64,000 nucleotides of DNA from Asticcacaulis taihuensis (GTDB lineage Bacteria; Pseudomonadota; Alphaproteobacteria; Caulobacterales; Caulobacteraceae), in assembly GCF_900100255.1 (NCBI RefSeq), contig NZ_FMTS01000002.1, positions 149,400 through 213,399 of the forward strand, in the 5' to 3' direction. A program made the position numbers and the translations under genes. Under the pieces are notes generated by a model. The model was not told where the DNA came from. It made no database searches and saw only the letters and a program-made list of their open reading frames with translations. Below, in pieces: positions 20,221 through 28,154 of the stretch. Numbering within the stretch: position 1 is the first letter of the stretch; each line of letters begins with the position of its first letter.

Positions 20221-20583
20221 CTACGCCTCGGTGCGCGCGGAGAGTTCGGCGGCGGGATGATCCTTGAACCAGGCCCGCAGCGCCGTGCCGGCCTCGGCAT
20301 TGTTTTCCGTCACTTCATCCAGAAGAAAGCTCATCAGCTCGGCATAATGGGTGAAGTTGGCGCGGTAAATAATTGAACGGCCGTCCCGATAGGCGGTGAG
20401 CAGCCCGGCGCCGGTCAGGATGCTGAGGTGGGTCGAGGCAGTATTGGCCGGTATGGTGTTGGCGGCCGCGATCTTGCCCGCCGCCATGCCCTCCGGCCCC
20501 GCTTTCACAATGGTGCGGAAGACGTTCAGACGGCCGGGATGCGCCAGAGCAAAGAGATTTACCACCGCGTCTTCGCTGATCAT
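20221..20583 (-). CDS. ArsR family winged-helix regulator
   Basis: A 120-residue protein with the ArsR fold: LFALAHPGRLNVFRTIVKAGPEGM, recognition helix NTASTHLSILTGAGLL and wing YRDGRSIIYRAN. It contains no cysteine, so classic thiol-based arsenite sensing is not possible; it may sense another ligand or act constitutively. Upstream on the same strand is a frameshifted ArsC-like phosphatase, so this may be the remnant of an arsenic operon separate from the one at 56-57 kb. Confidence 0.87.
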   Translation of the reverse strand: MISEDAVVNLFALAHPGRLNVFRTIVKAGPEGMAAGKIAAANTIPANTASTHLSILTGAGLLTAYRDGRSIIYRANFTHYAELMSFLLDEVTENNAEAGTALRAWFKDHPAAELSARTEA

Positions 20584-20883
20584 GGGGAGGCCTTTGGAAA
20601 CGGATCGCGCGCAGCAAAAGCTGCATTTGCGCGGGTAAATTATGAGCGAAGTTTTCTGCTATTATAAAACTATGGAAACTTAAAGGCGAGTTTCCCATTC
20701 TTCCCTCACAATATCCCGGCTGTCTTCACACGCTTTCGTGCGCATGTGTGAACGGGCTAAAGACGACGCACCGTCCGCCGGGCAGATGGCGCGCCGGAAG
20801 TTGGGCAGAAAAGGGATATCTCCCAGACATCTTGCCCTGGCTAGGGAAGGCCCGCCCAAGCCTTTGCGAGGCACCTCGCGGCA
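20584..20883. other. Intergenic stretch without a convincing gene
   Basis: About 300 bases between the ArsR gene and the phosphatase pseudogene. Near its left edge, nested inverted repeats occur: CGCGCA/TGCGCG at 20608-20633 around GCAGC/GCTGC at 20611-20624. These could be an operator or leader hairpin for the ArsR gene. The short frames here lack ribosome binding sites or family features. Confidence 0.5.
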
Positions 20884-21398
20884 TTAAGCCGCCAGCCGCA
20901 CACCGTCCTCGCCCATGCGATCAAGCCGTGCCTGGATTTGTGGACCGGTCAGGCAGGCTTCGGACAGATTGGCCAGGACATCAATGCGCGCCGCCAGGAG
21001 ATTGAAGATATCCGCACAGGCCGTGGCGGCCGCGCCGGAAATATCGGCGGGATCAGGCATATGCCAATCGACAATGACCGGATTTCCTGAAAATTGCGGC
21101 ATTCGAGCGCGCTGCCGCGACGATCCGGTGACAGACGGATGATGAAATCGAAACCCGGATCGGCAGCGTCCATGACCGCAGCCATCTGCTTGGCATGGAC
21201 ACGGTCGGAATTGTAATTGATCTTTTCCAGCAGCGCCAGGGCGTGGGGACTGACGGCCTCGGCCACACCATATCCGGCGGAAAACGCCTGGAAACGGCCG
21301 GCGCCCAATCGGTTTAGCAGCGCCTCAGCCAGTATGGACCGCACCGAATTATCGGCACACAGAAACAGCACATTGAAGGTACGCAAACCTGTCGTCAT
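20884..21398 (-). pseudogene. Frameshifted ArsC-like low-molecular-weight phosphatase (arsenate reductase type)
   Basis: The first part, from 21398, reads as an LMW-phosphatase fold: NVLFLCADNSVRSILAEALLN (the family P-loop is C-x-G-N-S-x-R-S, here CADNSVRS), then FSAGYG and the FDFIIRLSPDRRGSALEC block. After that the frame degenerates, while the next frame continues the family sequence as PQFSGNPVIVDWHMPDPADISG to a stop at 20884. One extra C near 21097-21100 (GCGGC on the plus strand) would restore a single frame of about 170 residues. Either the gene is recently broken or there is a sequencing error. The intact product would reduce arsenate or dephosphorylate tyrosine. Confidence 0.8.
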
Positions 21399-21550
21399 CC
21401 GCCTGTTCTCCTGTATCGGAGCGGCCAGTGCCGGCGGCTCCCCTTATAAGAACAACGTTATCACCAATTGTTTATTCCGGAATTTACGAAATGGGTGAAT
21501 GAATTGACAATAAGGACGGACCGGCCACTTCGGATAATTGAACAACAGGT

Positions 21551-21961
21551 TTATGGAACTGGAGAGAGCCAATCCTCACAACGAAGGCCCCCGACCCGTG
21601 AAAATTCTCTCAGATTTCCAGTGACCACGATGAGACCCCGGCTGCGCGCATGGCCGGCGATAAGCACATCGTAACCGCCGATCGGCGTCCCCTTACGCTC
21701 CAGGTCTGCCCGGATATCCGCCGCGTGAGCAGCCGCTTCAGGTCCGAATGGCAAGACCTCCAGCCGGGCTGCAAACTGCTCGACGTTCGTCCGGTTCAAG
21801 GCGGGACGGTCAGATTTTTCAGCACCGTACAGCAATTCAGTCAGTATGACGGTTGAAATACACAACCCATCCGCTTCGGCATTGAAACGCTCACGAAGAC
21901 TCTGCGGCCGGTCCCTCAGGACGCGGATACAGAGATTTGTATCCAGCATATAGCGGAGCAT
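21551..21961 (-). CDS. vapC: VapC family PIN-domain ribonuclease toxin
   Basis: A 136-residue PIN protein. It begins MLRYMLDTNLCIRVLRDRP with the first metal-binding Asp, then has a conserved Glu in ILTELLYGAE and an Asp in IGGYDVLIAGHA, ending VTGNLREFSRVGGLRCEDW. VapC toxins cleave tRNA or rRNA until bound by VapB. The start overlaps the vapB stop by one base (TAATG). Confidence 0.93.
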   Translation of the reverse strand: MLRYMLDTNLCIRVLRDRPQSLRERFNAEADGLCISTVILTELLYGAEKSDRPALNRTNVEQFAARLEVLPFGPEAAAHAADIRADLERKGTPIGGYDVLIAGHARSRGLIVVTGNLREFSRVGGLRCEDWLSPVP

Positions 21962-22182
21962 TAAAAGTCCTCACGGACCTGAGCATCCGGTTGGCTGCGC
22001 TTTCCAAGGTCAATGCCAGGCGCTGCGAAAAAATCGTCCCAGACACTATTGGACGGCACAATAATACGTTGCTTCCCTTCCCTGACAATGATCACTTCCT
22101 TCACGCCTTCGGGAAAAGCCACGTCCTTAGACAAACGAACAGCTTGTGAGCGGTTTGATTGGAACAAGGTCGTCCTGGACAT
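21961..22182 (-). CDS. vapB: VapB family antitoxin
   Basis: A 73-residue protein with an AbrB-like N-terminal half (RTTLFQSNRSQAVRLSKDVAFP) that binds DNA, and an acidic C-terminal tail expected to wrap VapC. GGAGG six bases before 22182 fixes this start; longer in-frame readings run back toward ctrA. The promoter with tandem operators is at 22205-22240. It is downstream of ctrA but separated by a terminator. Confidence 0.92.
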   Translation of the reverse strand: MSRTTLFQSNRSQAVRLSKDVAFPEGVKEVIIVREGKQRIIVPSNSVWDDFFAAPGIDLGKRSQPDAQVREDF

Positions 22183-22204
22183 ACACGCCTCCATATAGCC
22201 CCAC

Positions 22205-22240
22205 ATAATAACGCTCCGTTGGGATATGTCAATGGGATAT
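22205..22240 (-). promoter_or_regulatory. vapBC promoter with tandem operator repeats
   Basis: On the minus strand a -35 TTGACA (22227-22232) and a -10 TATTAT (22205-22210) are 16 bases apart. ATATCCCA occurs twice (22233-22240 and 22220-22227), spaced by 13 bases and flanking the -35. This fits VapB/VapBC autorepression. Confidence 0.7.
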
Positions 22241-22282
22241 ACGCTTGCCGTTGATGTCGTCTGCAGCGACTTTAACGGCAAC

Positions 22283-22316
22283 AAAAAAGCCTGCCGAGAG
22301 AGGTCGGCAGGCTTTT
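22283..22316 (-). terminator. Intrinsic terminator of ctrA
   Basis: On the minus strand AAAAGCCTGCCG pairs with CGGCAGGCTTTT (12 bp, eight-base loop) and runs into TTTTTT. It ends 24 bases after the ctrA stop and insulates vapBC from ctrA transcription. Confidence 0.92.
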
Positions 22317-22339
22317 CGATAATCGTAAGGCTAAGTCGC

Positions 22340-23041
22340 TTAGGCGGCGACGATCGAGCCTTGCTCGTGCGGATCGCGCAGCACATAGCCACGGCCCCAG
22401 ACGGTTTCGATATAGTGGTTGCCATCGGCGGCCACGGCCAGCTTCTTGCGCAGCTTGCAGATGAACACGTCGATGATCTTCAGTTCGGGCTCGTCCATGC
22501 CGCCATAAAGGTGGTTGAGGAACATTTCCTTGGTGAGCGTCGTGCCCTTACGGAGCGACAGCAGCTCAAGCATTTCGTATTCCTTGCCGGTCAGGTGGAC
22601 GCGGTTGCCGGACACTTCAACGGTCTTGGCATCCAGGTTGACCACGATGTCACCGGTGCGGATGACCGACTGGGCGTGGCCCTTGGAACGACGGACAACG
22701 GCGTGAATGCGGGCGATCAGTTCGTCCTTGTGGAACGGCTTGGTCATGTAGTCGTCGGCGCCGGAACCCAGGGTCTTAACCTTGGTGTCGATTTCCGAAG
22801 TGCCGGAAAGGATCATGATCGGCGTGTTGATCTTGCCGACGCGCAACTGGCGCAGCACTTCTAGGCCGGACATGTCCGGCAGGCTGAGATCGAGCAGGAT
22901 CAGATCGTAATCATAGATCTTGCCGAGGTCGATGCCCTCTTCGCCGAGGTCGGTGGTATAGACGTTAAAGCCTTCCGACTTGAGCATCAGTTCGATGCTC
23001 TGAGCGGTCGCGCTGTCGTCTTCAATAAGTAGTACGCGCAT
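22340..23041 (-). CDS. ctrA: Cell-cycle master response regulator CtrA
   Basis: A 233-residue OmpR-type regulator. The start [14 protein letters not shown] at 23041 has GGGAGGGG nine bases upstream. Phospho-site D51 ([13 protein letters not shown]) lies in the receiver. The C-terminal winged helix includes [41 protein letters not shown] and [10 protein letters not shown], essentially the Caulobacter sequence. It ends in Ala-Ala, the known ClpXP recognition tail of CtrA. In relatives it blocks replication initiation and activates flagellar, pili and division genes. Upstream is a cluster of GANTC methylation sites. Confidence 0.98.
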   Translation of the reverse strand: MRVLLIEDDSATAQSIELMLKSEGFNVYTTDLGEEGIDLGKIYDYDLILLDLSLPDMSGLEVLRQLRVGKINTPIMILSGTSEIDTKVKTLGSGADDYMTKPFHKDELIARIHAVVRRSKGHAQSVIRTGDIVVNLDAKTVEVSGNRVHLTGKEYEMLELLSLRKGTTLTKEMFLNHLYGGMDEPELKIIDVFICKLRKKLAVAADGNHYIETVWGRGYVLRDPHEQGSIVAA

Positions 23042-23282
23042 ATAAGCCCCTCCCGGCTCGTGGGTAACGAAAGCGGCATCCGCGACATGCGAATACCCGT
23101 TAACCTTCATGCTAAACAGGAAATCCCTTAAGATTCGTTAAGCTTAACAACTCGGGTTAGAAAACTCAGATTCAAGGGGTAAGGTGATTTGCGAATCGGG
23201 GGCAAGAGTCGGGAGTCAACGATTCTCTTTATGCACAGGATTTTTACCGGCATTTTCTCCGGGTGAGTCATTTGAATCACAC
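23042..23282 (-). promoter_or_regulatory. ctrA promoter region with eight GANTC sites and several TTAA elements
   Basis: GANTC occurs at 23133, 23169, 23193, 23206, 23213, 23221, 23265 and 23274 (first bases), eight in 146 bp where chance predicts fewer than one. GANTC is the target of the cell-cycle methylase CcrM, and ctrA P1 in Caulobacter is known to be methylation-sensitive. TTAA elements at 23101, 23129, 23139 and 23145 could hold CtrA half-sites for autoregulation. The exact promoter positions are not defined. Confidence 0.7.
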
Positions 23283-23283
23283 A

Positions 23284-23326
23284 GGCCTTCGTCTGTTTCG
23301 ACATGAAGCCGAAACAGACGAAGGCC
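23284..23326. terminator. 17-bp perfect hairpin between the 102-residue gene and the ctrA promoter
   Basis: The arms 23284-23300 and 23310-23326 are exactly complementary, with a nine-base loop. It lies 74 bases past the stop of the minus-strand gene at 23400 and may end its transcript before it enters the ctrA promoter. No clear T-tract follows, so an alternative role as a protein-binding palindrome is possible. Confidence 0.6.
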
Positions 23327-23399
23327 CTGAATGACGCAAAAAGACATCCGCGCCCACACTTCAAGCGCGCGATAAAATCCGCCCCTTATGAAAACCTGA

Positions 23400-23708
23400 T
23401 TACGCTTCCTCGACCATATGGTGGAGGATATCGACATAGCGCAGGTCGTTCTTTTCCGAGGCCAGCGCCGCCTTCACCAGTTTGTGGCGGGCTTCCTTGG
23501 GCTCCAGGGTGCCGATATCCACCCGCTCGACAATGCGCATCAGGTGAGCATTGAGATCGGCGGCGTCATGGTGGGAGGCGCCTTCGAAAAAGCGCGTCAG
23601 GGCCTCGCACGCCTGATTGCGGTCCAAAACGCCGGACCGAAACATTTCAAGCACGCGACCGATATTGATATCGAGCGCCTGCTGCGCCGCATCTTTCATA
23701 AAGAACAT
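23400..23708 (-). CDS. Hypothetical protein upstream of ctrA
   Basis: A 102-residue, helical, hydrophilic protein that I do not recognise. AGGAG lies seven bases before the ATG at 23708, which supports the start. It contains ALDINIGRVLEMFRSGVLDRNQACEALTRFFEGA and ends acidic (DILHHMVEEA). No signal peptide or metal-binding motif is seen. It is transcribed toward ctrA but separated from it by a 17-bp hairpin and the GANTC-rich promoter region. Confidence 0.72.
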   Translation of the reverse strand: MFFMKDAAQQALDINIGRVLEMFRSGVLDRNQACEALTRFFEGASHHDAADLNAHLMRIVERVDIGTLEPKEARHKLVKAALASEKNDLRYVDILHHMVEEA

Positions 23709-23842
23709 AGGAGCACTCCTGTTGGTCCCCGCCCTTCCCCATAATGTAACACAACCGCGTTACGCCGTCCGATCAACTATTCGGGAGCCGGCGGCGGTAG
23801 CATATGCTATGAAAAGGAAAATGCAGCGCAGGGGGGGATGCC

Positions 23843-24331
23843 ATGTCAGAAGGATTTTCAAAGACATTTCAGAAGGCAGTCTTGCTGCCGCTACTTTTCA
23901 GCCTGTGCCAGTGCCAACCGACCAAACCCGCGAAACCTGGCCCCTATGCCTATGACCTCACCCTGCAACTGACGCCCGCGGCCGAAGCCAAACTGAAGGC
24001 GTCAGACCGGCATTTCACGGTCGATGCCTATTATTACGGCATGGCGAAACCGGAATACCGGGATAAGGCCGACAAGCTGAACCGGCTGGACGTCGGCTAC
24101 GACAAAGGCGCCTTTGACGCCCGGGCCCGCCGCATTCACATGACGGGCGACGGCATCGATACGTCGGCATTTCCGCAGATCATGGACGGCGCCCCCTATG
24201 TGCTCATCACGATCCGCACGGCGACCAAGGCGGGCTTTCCGGATGAACTGCTCTACTGCCACAACTATGCCGGCACCATTAAGGACGCGCAGATCCATCC
24301 ACCCGTGATCGGCTGCGATACGCAGTACTGA
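23843..24331 (+). CDS. Secreted or lipoprotein-like hypothetical protein
   Basis: A 162-residue protein. Residues 8-22 form a hydrophobic export signal (KAVLLPLLFSLCQCQ). The Cys pair there resembles a lipobox, but -1 is Leu rather than Gly/Ala, so lipidation is uncertain. The mature part looks like a beta-sandwich (YDLTLQLTPAAEAKL, FTVDAYYYGMAKPEY, APYVLITIRTATK) with two late cysteines (CHNYAG and IGCDTQY). No family is recognised. A GGGGGATGCC stretch precedes the ATG. Confidence 0.7.
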   Translation: MSEGFSKTFQKAVLLPLLFSLCQCQPTKPAKPGPYAYDLTLQLTPAAEAKLKASDRHFTVDAYYYGMAKPEYRDKADKLNRLDVGYDKGAFDARARRIHMTGDGIDTSAFPQIMDGAPYVLITIRTATKAGFPDELLYCHNYAGTIKDAQIHPPVIGCDTQY

Positions 24332-24342
24332 GCCTAGAAAAA

Positions 24343-24624
24343 TCAGCGGAGCCTGGCGTCGATGTTTTCACTGTGATGAAAAATTTGCGCGATAACAATT
24401 TCACCATCCGCAGGCGTATAGAAGATCGCATATTGCCCGTGATCATGACGGCGATAGGCGCGAAACGTCCGCCCCATTAGAGGCGAATGGGCGAGACGCT
24501 CAAAAGTCTCATGCAGCGCCAGATAATAGGCATCAGCCTGACGCTCGCCAAAATTCAGCAAGGTGTATTCGTAGATTTCCGCCAGTCTGTTTCTGGCGTC
24601 TACAGAAAGCTTATAGGCGGCCAT
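24343..24624 (-). CDS. parE: ParE-type toxin of a type II toxin-antitoxin module
   Basis: A 93-residue RelE/ParE-fold protein: YKLSVDARNRLAEIYEYTLLNFGERQADAYYLAL, LAHSPLMGRTF, then YRRHDHGQYAIFYTPADGEIVIAQIFH. The HG-Y-I-FY pattern is typical of ParE, which poisons DNA gyrase; there is no obvious RelE catalytic triad. It overlaps the parD gene by 14 bases. Confidence 0.9.
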   Translation of the reverse strand: MAAYKLSVDARNRLAEIYEYTLLNFGERQADAYYLALHETFERLAHSPLMGRTFRAYRRHDHGQYAIFYTPADGEIVIAQIFHHSENIDARLR

Positions 24625-24862
24625 CGGCCTTCAGGCGCGCTTTTACCTCTCGCATAATATCCGGAATTTTTTGATCACTTATGCCGCTGGCCATGGCCGC
24701 ATCCAGCTCGGCGATCAAACCCTCTTCATTTTTCAGGCGTTCCTGATCACGGCGCACCAGATCGCGGATATATTCGCTTTCATTATGGTAGTCGCCCCCC
24801 TCAACACGGGACTTGATAAACCCGCGCATCTTGTCGGACAGAGAAATACTCATGGCAGGCAT
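24611..24862 (-). CDS. parD: ParD-type (CopG/CC2985-like) antitoxin
   Basis: An 83-residue protein. The N-terminal ribbon-helix-helix (MSISLSDKMRGFIKSRVEGG, then NESEYIRDLVRRDQER) binds DNA as a dimer, and the C-terminal helix (IPDIMREVKARLKADG) should cover ParE. GAGG before 24862 favours that ATG, with 24853 as an alternative. It starts 37 bases after the large nuclease-helicase gene on the same strand, so the three may share a transcript. Confidence 0.9.
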   Translation of the reverse strand: MPAMSISLSDKMRGFIKSRVEGGDYHNESEYIRDLVRRDQERLKNEEGLIAELDAAMASGISDQKIPDIMREVKARLKADGRL

Positions 24863-24898
24863 AGCGGCCTCATCTGGATACGATTAAATAATATTAGA

Positions 24899-26857
24899 TC
24901 ATATCATTGACGGCTTCAACCCGCAGCTTTCCAGAAACGCAAAGGTTTCGTCGTAGAAACATTTGGGACGCGTCGGATCGGCATCATCGCCCTGCGGCAC
25001 GAAGATCACCATGCCCTGGCGCGCACGGGTCAACAGCACGCGGTAGGCATTTTTCAGATACAGCCGGCGGAAACCGTCATTGACCTTCTGCCATTTCGTG
25101 CCCTTGAAATTCCATGCCTGCCACTGCCCATCGACATAGCGCCAGTCGGCATCCCAGCAGACGCCGGTGAAGTCCAGTTCCAGGCCCTGCACATCAAACT
25201 CGCTGGCTACCTCTTCGAGATAGAAGGACGAGCGCACATCGCTGCGCTCATTGAGGAACCAGTTGGCAGGATCGATCGCCGCCTTGATATGGATGCCTTC
25301 CGGCCGCAGACGCATCGCGCCGGATGATGCCACCAGGCCATAACGTTCCGAACCGCGCGCCGTTTCGCGCAGCCAGGCCCTGGCGGCATTCAGGTCACGC
25401 GTCAGGAGGATGGGGTAGTTGCCCAGCCGGTCATGCGCCGCCCGCGCCGCCGCTGCATCGCCATTCAACAGATGGGAGATAAAGTCAGACAGGGTCTCGG
25501 CGCGGAAGGAGCGCATCGAAACGCCTAGATGCAGATCATCATGCAGATGCACCTGCTCGCTGGCGATAAAGGCCCGCGCGTCATGCTTCAGATCGTAATC
25601 CGGCTGGACAATCTGCGCCGAGGCGTGGACCTGCCAGTGCGAAAAATGATCACGAATGGCCGCCATCCATTCGGACAGGCCCGCCTCGCCGATATTGATC
25701 TCCTGACCGCCGCCGATCAGGCAAACCACCACGCACCAATCGGGATGGCGGTCCATCACGCTCAGCAGGAACTCCGGTTCCGACATGTCGAAATCAGCAA
25801 TGCCGCGCTTGATCTGCATGAATTTCGACGCCTGCGCCTTCGTCCAGGCGCGCTGAGCTTCGTCAAACACCACCACATGATCAGACGGTGGCAATGCGCT
25901 TCGCGTCGCATACTCATCCCGAAATTCATGGATATTCTGGATGAAGGCCCTCACCTTGCTTTCAGCAAACTTGACGGACACTTTTTCGCGTGCCGCCTGA
26001 TCCCGCGCCAGAGCCGTCTGCAAGACGGCGATAAGCGGCCCGTTGCCGGTCAGGTAGGTCGTGTGCTCAGTCCTGTCCTCACTGCGCCGGGTGGCGATAT
26101 CGAGGCCGGCCAGGGTCTTGCCGGCGCCGGGCACACCGGTGATAAAGCAAATGGCCTTGCGCTGATTGGCCCTGGTTTCCGCAATCACTTGAGATATCGC
26201 GGCTTCTGTCCGGCCCAGGTTGACGGCATCGGCATCCCGCCGCGTGATGTCCTCGACATTATGGCTGGCATAAAGCGCCTGCGCCGCCTGAATAATCGTT
26301 GGTGTCGGCCGATAACCGCTGGCGGCCCATTCATCGACATTCAGATCGTTATGAAGATGCTGCGCGCTGGCCATCCGGATAATGTCGGCCAGATCGATAA
26401 CACTGGCCAGAACCGGACGAGCTACCTGACCGATTGACAGTTCCAGTTGCACAGGCTGCGCCGTACTGGCCTTTGTCGGCACCAGAACAGGCACGATCGA
26501 CAGGTCATGACTCCCGGCGTGGAAGTTCTTGAGATCGAGCGCGTAGTCTTCCACCTGCTCAATCGCCTGAGGCGAAAACACGTCGCTGCCGACCTTGAAT
26601 TCAATGACGAAGACACAGTCACCAATGACCACGACGACATCGGCGCGCTTGCCCATGCGCGGAATGGCGAACTCAAAATAGATGGTGAAGGCAGCGATTG
26701 CGTTCAGCGCGTTGCGCATGATCAGTATCTGTTGCTGCCAGGCGCGCTTCTGGTTCTCTTCCAGGTCGAAACTGTGTCGAAGCGCCAGTGCCCCAACAAT
26801 ATGTTCTTCGCTGTCGCTGAAGAATTTCGCCCGGTCTGCGGTATAATAGGCGCGCAT
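24899..26857 (-). CDS. PD-(D/E)XK nuclease-like plus DUF2075 SF1 helicase/ATPase protein
   Basis: A 652-residue protein. The N-terminal 170 residues have a nuclease-like strand pattern, RADVVVVIGDCVFVIEFKVG, giving D73 and E86-x-K88 in the PD-(D/E)XK arrangement, plus E62. The DUF2075 part follows: Walker A GVPGAGKT (241-248), Walker B VVVFDEAQ (328-335), and a C-terminal SF1 segment with LKNAYRVLLTRARQGMVIFVP, where the arginines match helicase motif VI. No transmembrane segment is present. A role in DNA or RNA processing is likely, and the fusion layout plus an adjacent parDE module suggest phage defence. That role is inference. Confidence 0.85.
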   Translation of the reverse strand: MRAYYTADRAKFFSDSEEHIVGALALRHSFDLEENQKRAWQQQILIMRNALNAIAAFTIYFEFAIPRMGKRADVVVVIGDCVFVIEFKVGSDVFSPQAIEQVEDYALDLKNFHAGSHDLSIVPVLVPTKASTAQPVQLELSIGQVARPVLASVIDLADIIRMASAQHLHNDLNVDEWAASGYRPTPTIIQAAQALYASHNVEDITRRDADAVNLGRTEAAISQVIAETRANQRKAICFITGVPGAGKTLAGLDIATRRSEDRTEHTTYLTGNGPLIAVLQTALARDQAAREKVSVKFAESKVRAFIQNIHEFRDEYATRSALPPSDHVVVFDEAQRAWTKAQASKFMQIKRGIADFDMSEPEFLLSVMDRHPDWCVVVCLIGGGQEINIGEAGLSEWMAAIRDHFSHWQVHASAQIVQPDYDLKHDARAFIASEQVHLHDDLHLGVSMRSFRAETLSDFISHLLNGDAAAARAAHDRLGNYPILLTRDLNAARAWLRETARGSERYGLVASSGAMRLRPEGIHIKAAIDPANWFLNERSDVRSSFYLEEVASEFDVQGLELDFTGVCWDADWRYVDGQWQAWNFKGTKWQKVNDGFRRLYLKNAYRVLLTRARQGMVIFVPQGDDADPTRPKCFYDETFAFLESCGLKPSMI

Positions 26858-26965
26858 TGTTTCCCCTCGCCTCGGTTAGACCAGGTGCAACCTGTGCGGT
26901 CAAGCGCTCTTGCCAAGGGCAGCGCGCGGGCCATATTCTTATTCTAACAACAACAGGGGCAGGCG

Positions 26966-27850
26966 ATGGAAACAACAGCGACACTCAATGGCTTTATCCG
27001 CCGCGATCTGGTGACGGATGGCCCGCTGCTGATCCACGTCAATGGACCGGCCGATGGCCCCATCCCGTGGGAGGCCGCGCCGCCCATATCCATCAGCGAC
27101 GCCCGCGCCATGCAAACCGGCGAAGCGCATGAATACCTCGCCGCCAATGGCTTCGTGCTGGTTGATCATGTTTCACAGGTGGCGGACTGGGAATCCGGCG
27201 CCTTACAGGACCGCGACAAGAACGATATCCTGCGCATCTACATGCCGGAGATCGAAGTCCTGATCCGTGATCGTCTGCTGCCCGGCTGCAAACTGGAAAT
27301 CCGCCAGGGGCCTTATCTGGTGCGGCGCGGCCCTGGCAGCAATCCATATGCGCAAGGCGTGCATCAGGATCACGGCCTGACGCCGGATGATTATATGGAA
27401 AGCCTCGAAGCCTTCTCGACCCCGGAATATGCGGAAAGCTGGCGGGCACGCTACGATCAGCCGGATGTCGCCGGCTACATGGTGCTCAATTTCTGGCGCA
27501 CCGTCTATATGGACCAGCCCTTGCAACACATGCCGCTGGCCATCTGCCATCCGGCGTCGGTGGCGCCGGCCGATCTGGTGCCCGCCGCCCTGGTTGATTT
27601 CGCACCGAGCGGCAAGAATACCAACCAGCTTTCGCTGCGCTATAATCCCGAACACCGCTGGCATTACTATCCGGAAATGACGACCGGCGAAGTTCTGGTG
27701 TTCAAGATTTTCGAATATATGAAAGACGCGCCGGAGGCCGGATTTAAGACCGTCTTCCACACCGCTTTTACTCATCCGGATACGCCAGCCGATGCCCCGG
27801 AACGGCAAAGCTGCGAACACCGTGTGGGTGTGTTTATCCTGCGGGACTAG
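26966..27850 (+). CDS. CmcJ/NvfI-type putative oxidoreductase
   Basis: A 294-residue protein resembling the family that includes the cephamycin methoxylase subunit CmcJ and fungal NvfI. Recognisable blocks are GVHQDHGLTPDDY, AGYMVLNFWRTVYMD, PLAICHPASVAPADLV, NQLSLRYNPEHRWHYYPEMTTGEVLVFKIF and the end HTAFTHPDTP-ERQSCEHRVGVFI. Some relatives are non-haem iron/2-oxoglutarate enzymes; the HxD of HQDH and a later histidine would be consistent with iron binding. The substrate is unknown. No biosynthetic cluster surrounds it. Confidence 0.75.
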   Translation: METTATLNGFIRRDLVTDGPLLIHVNGPADGPIPWEAAPPISISDARAMQTGEAHEYLAANGFVLVDHVSQVADWESGALQDRDKNDILRIYMPEIEVLIRDRLLPGCKLEIRQGPYLVRRGPGSNPYAQGVHQDHGLTPDDYMESLEAFSTPEYAESWRARYDQPDVAGYMVLNFWRTVYMDQPLQHMPLAICHPASVAPADLVPAALVDFAPSGKNTNQLSLRYNPEHRWHYYPEMTTGEVLVFKIFEYMKDAPEAGFKTVFHTAFTHPDTPADAPERQSCEHRVGVFILRD

Positions 27851-27853
27851 GAT

Positions 27854-28154
27854 GGATCGACATTCAGGATTTGGTATCAGTGCATCTAACCGGGCGGCCA
27901 TAGTTAAGAAAAGGGGAACCACAGATTACGCCGATTACGTAGATTTTTTCAGTGCGCAAACCCCTAGCTTTCGAGCACAGGTTGTGACCTGTAAAAGCTT
28001 AGCGCTTTGCGCCGAAAACAATCGATTTTCAGGCACGGGACGGCACAGGTTAGGCCCTGAAAAAATCTGCGTAATCTGCGTAATCTGCGGATAAACTGAC
28101 CATTTGCCTTACTACCTTAAAATAGGTGTAGAATTGACAACTGAATGTCGATCC
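27854..28154. repeat. Inverted-repeat element with nested AGATTACGC arms
   Basis: GGATCGACATTCAG (27854-27867) is repeated inverted at 28141-28154. Inside, 27919-27952 and 28057-28090 form a second imperfect inverted pair built from the unit AGATTACGC(A/C). The whole is about 300 bases and non-coding except for its right end, which encodes the last residues of the hydrolase at 28112. The terminal inverted repeats suggest a MITE-like element; no transposase or target duplication was found. Confidence 0.65.

Noticed and set aside
27919-28090. AGATTACGC repeats as a possible CRISPR array
   Set aside because: The units are short, abut one another and are arranged as an inverted pair with no unique spacers of constant size; no cas gene is near.
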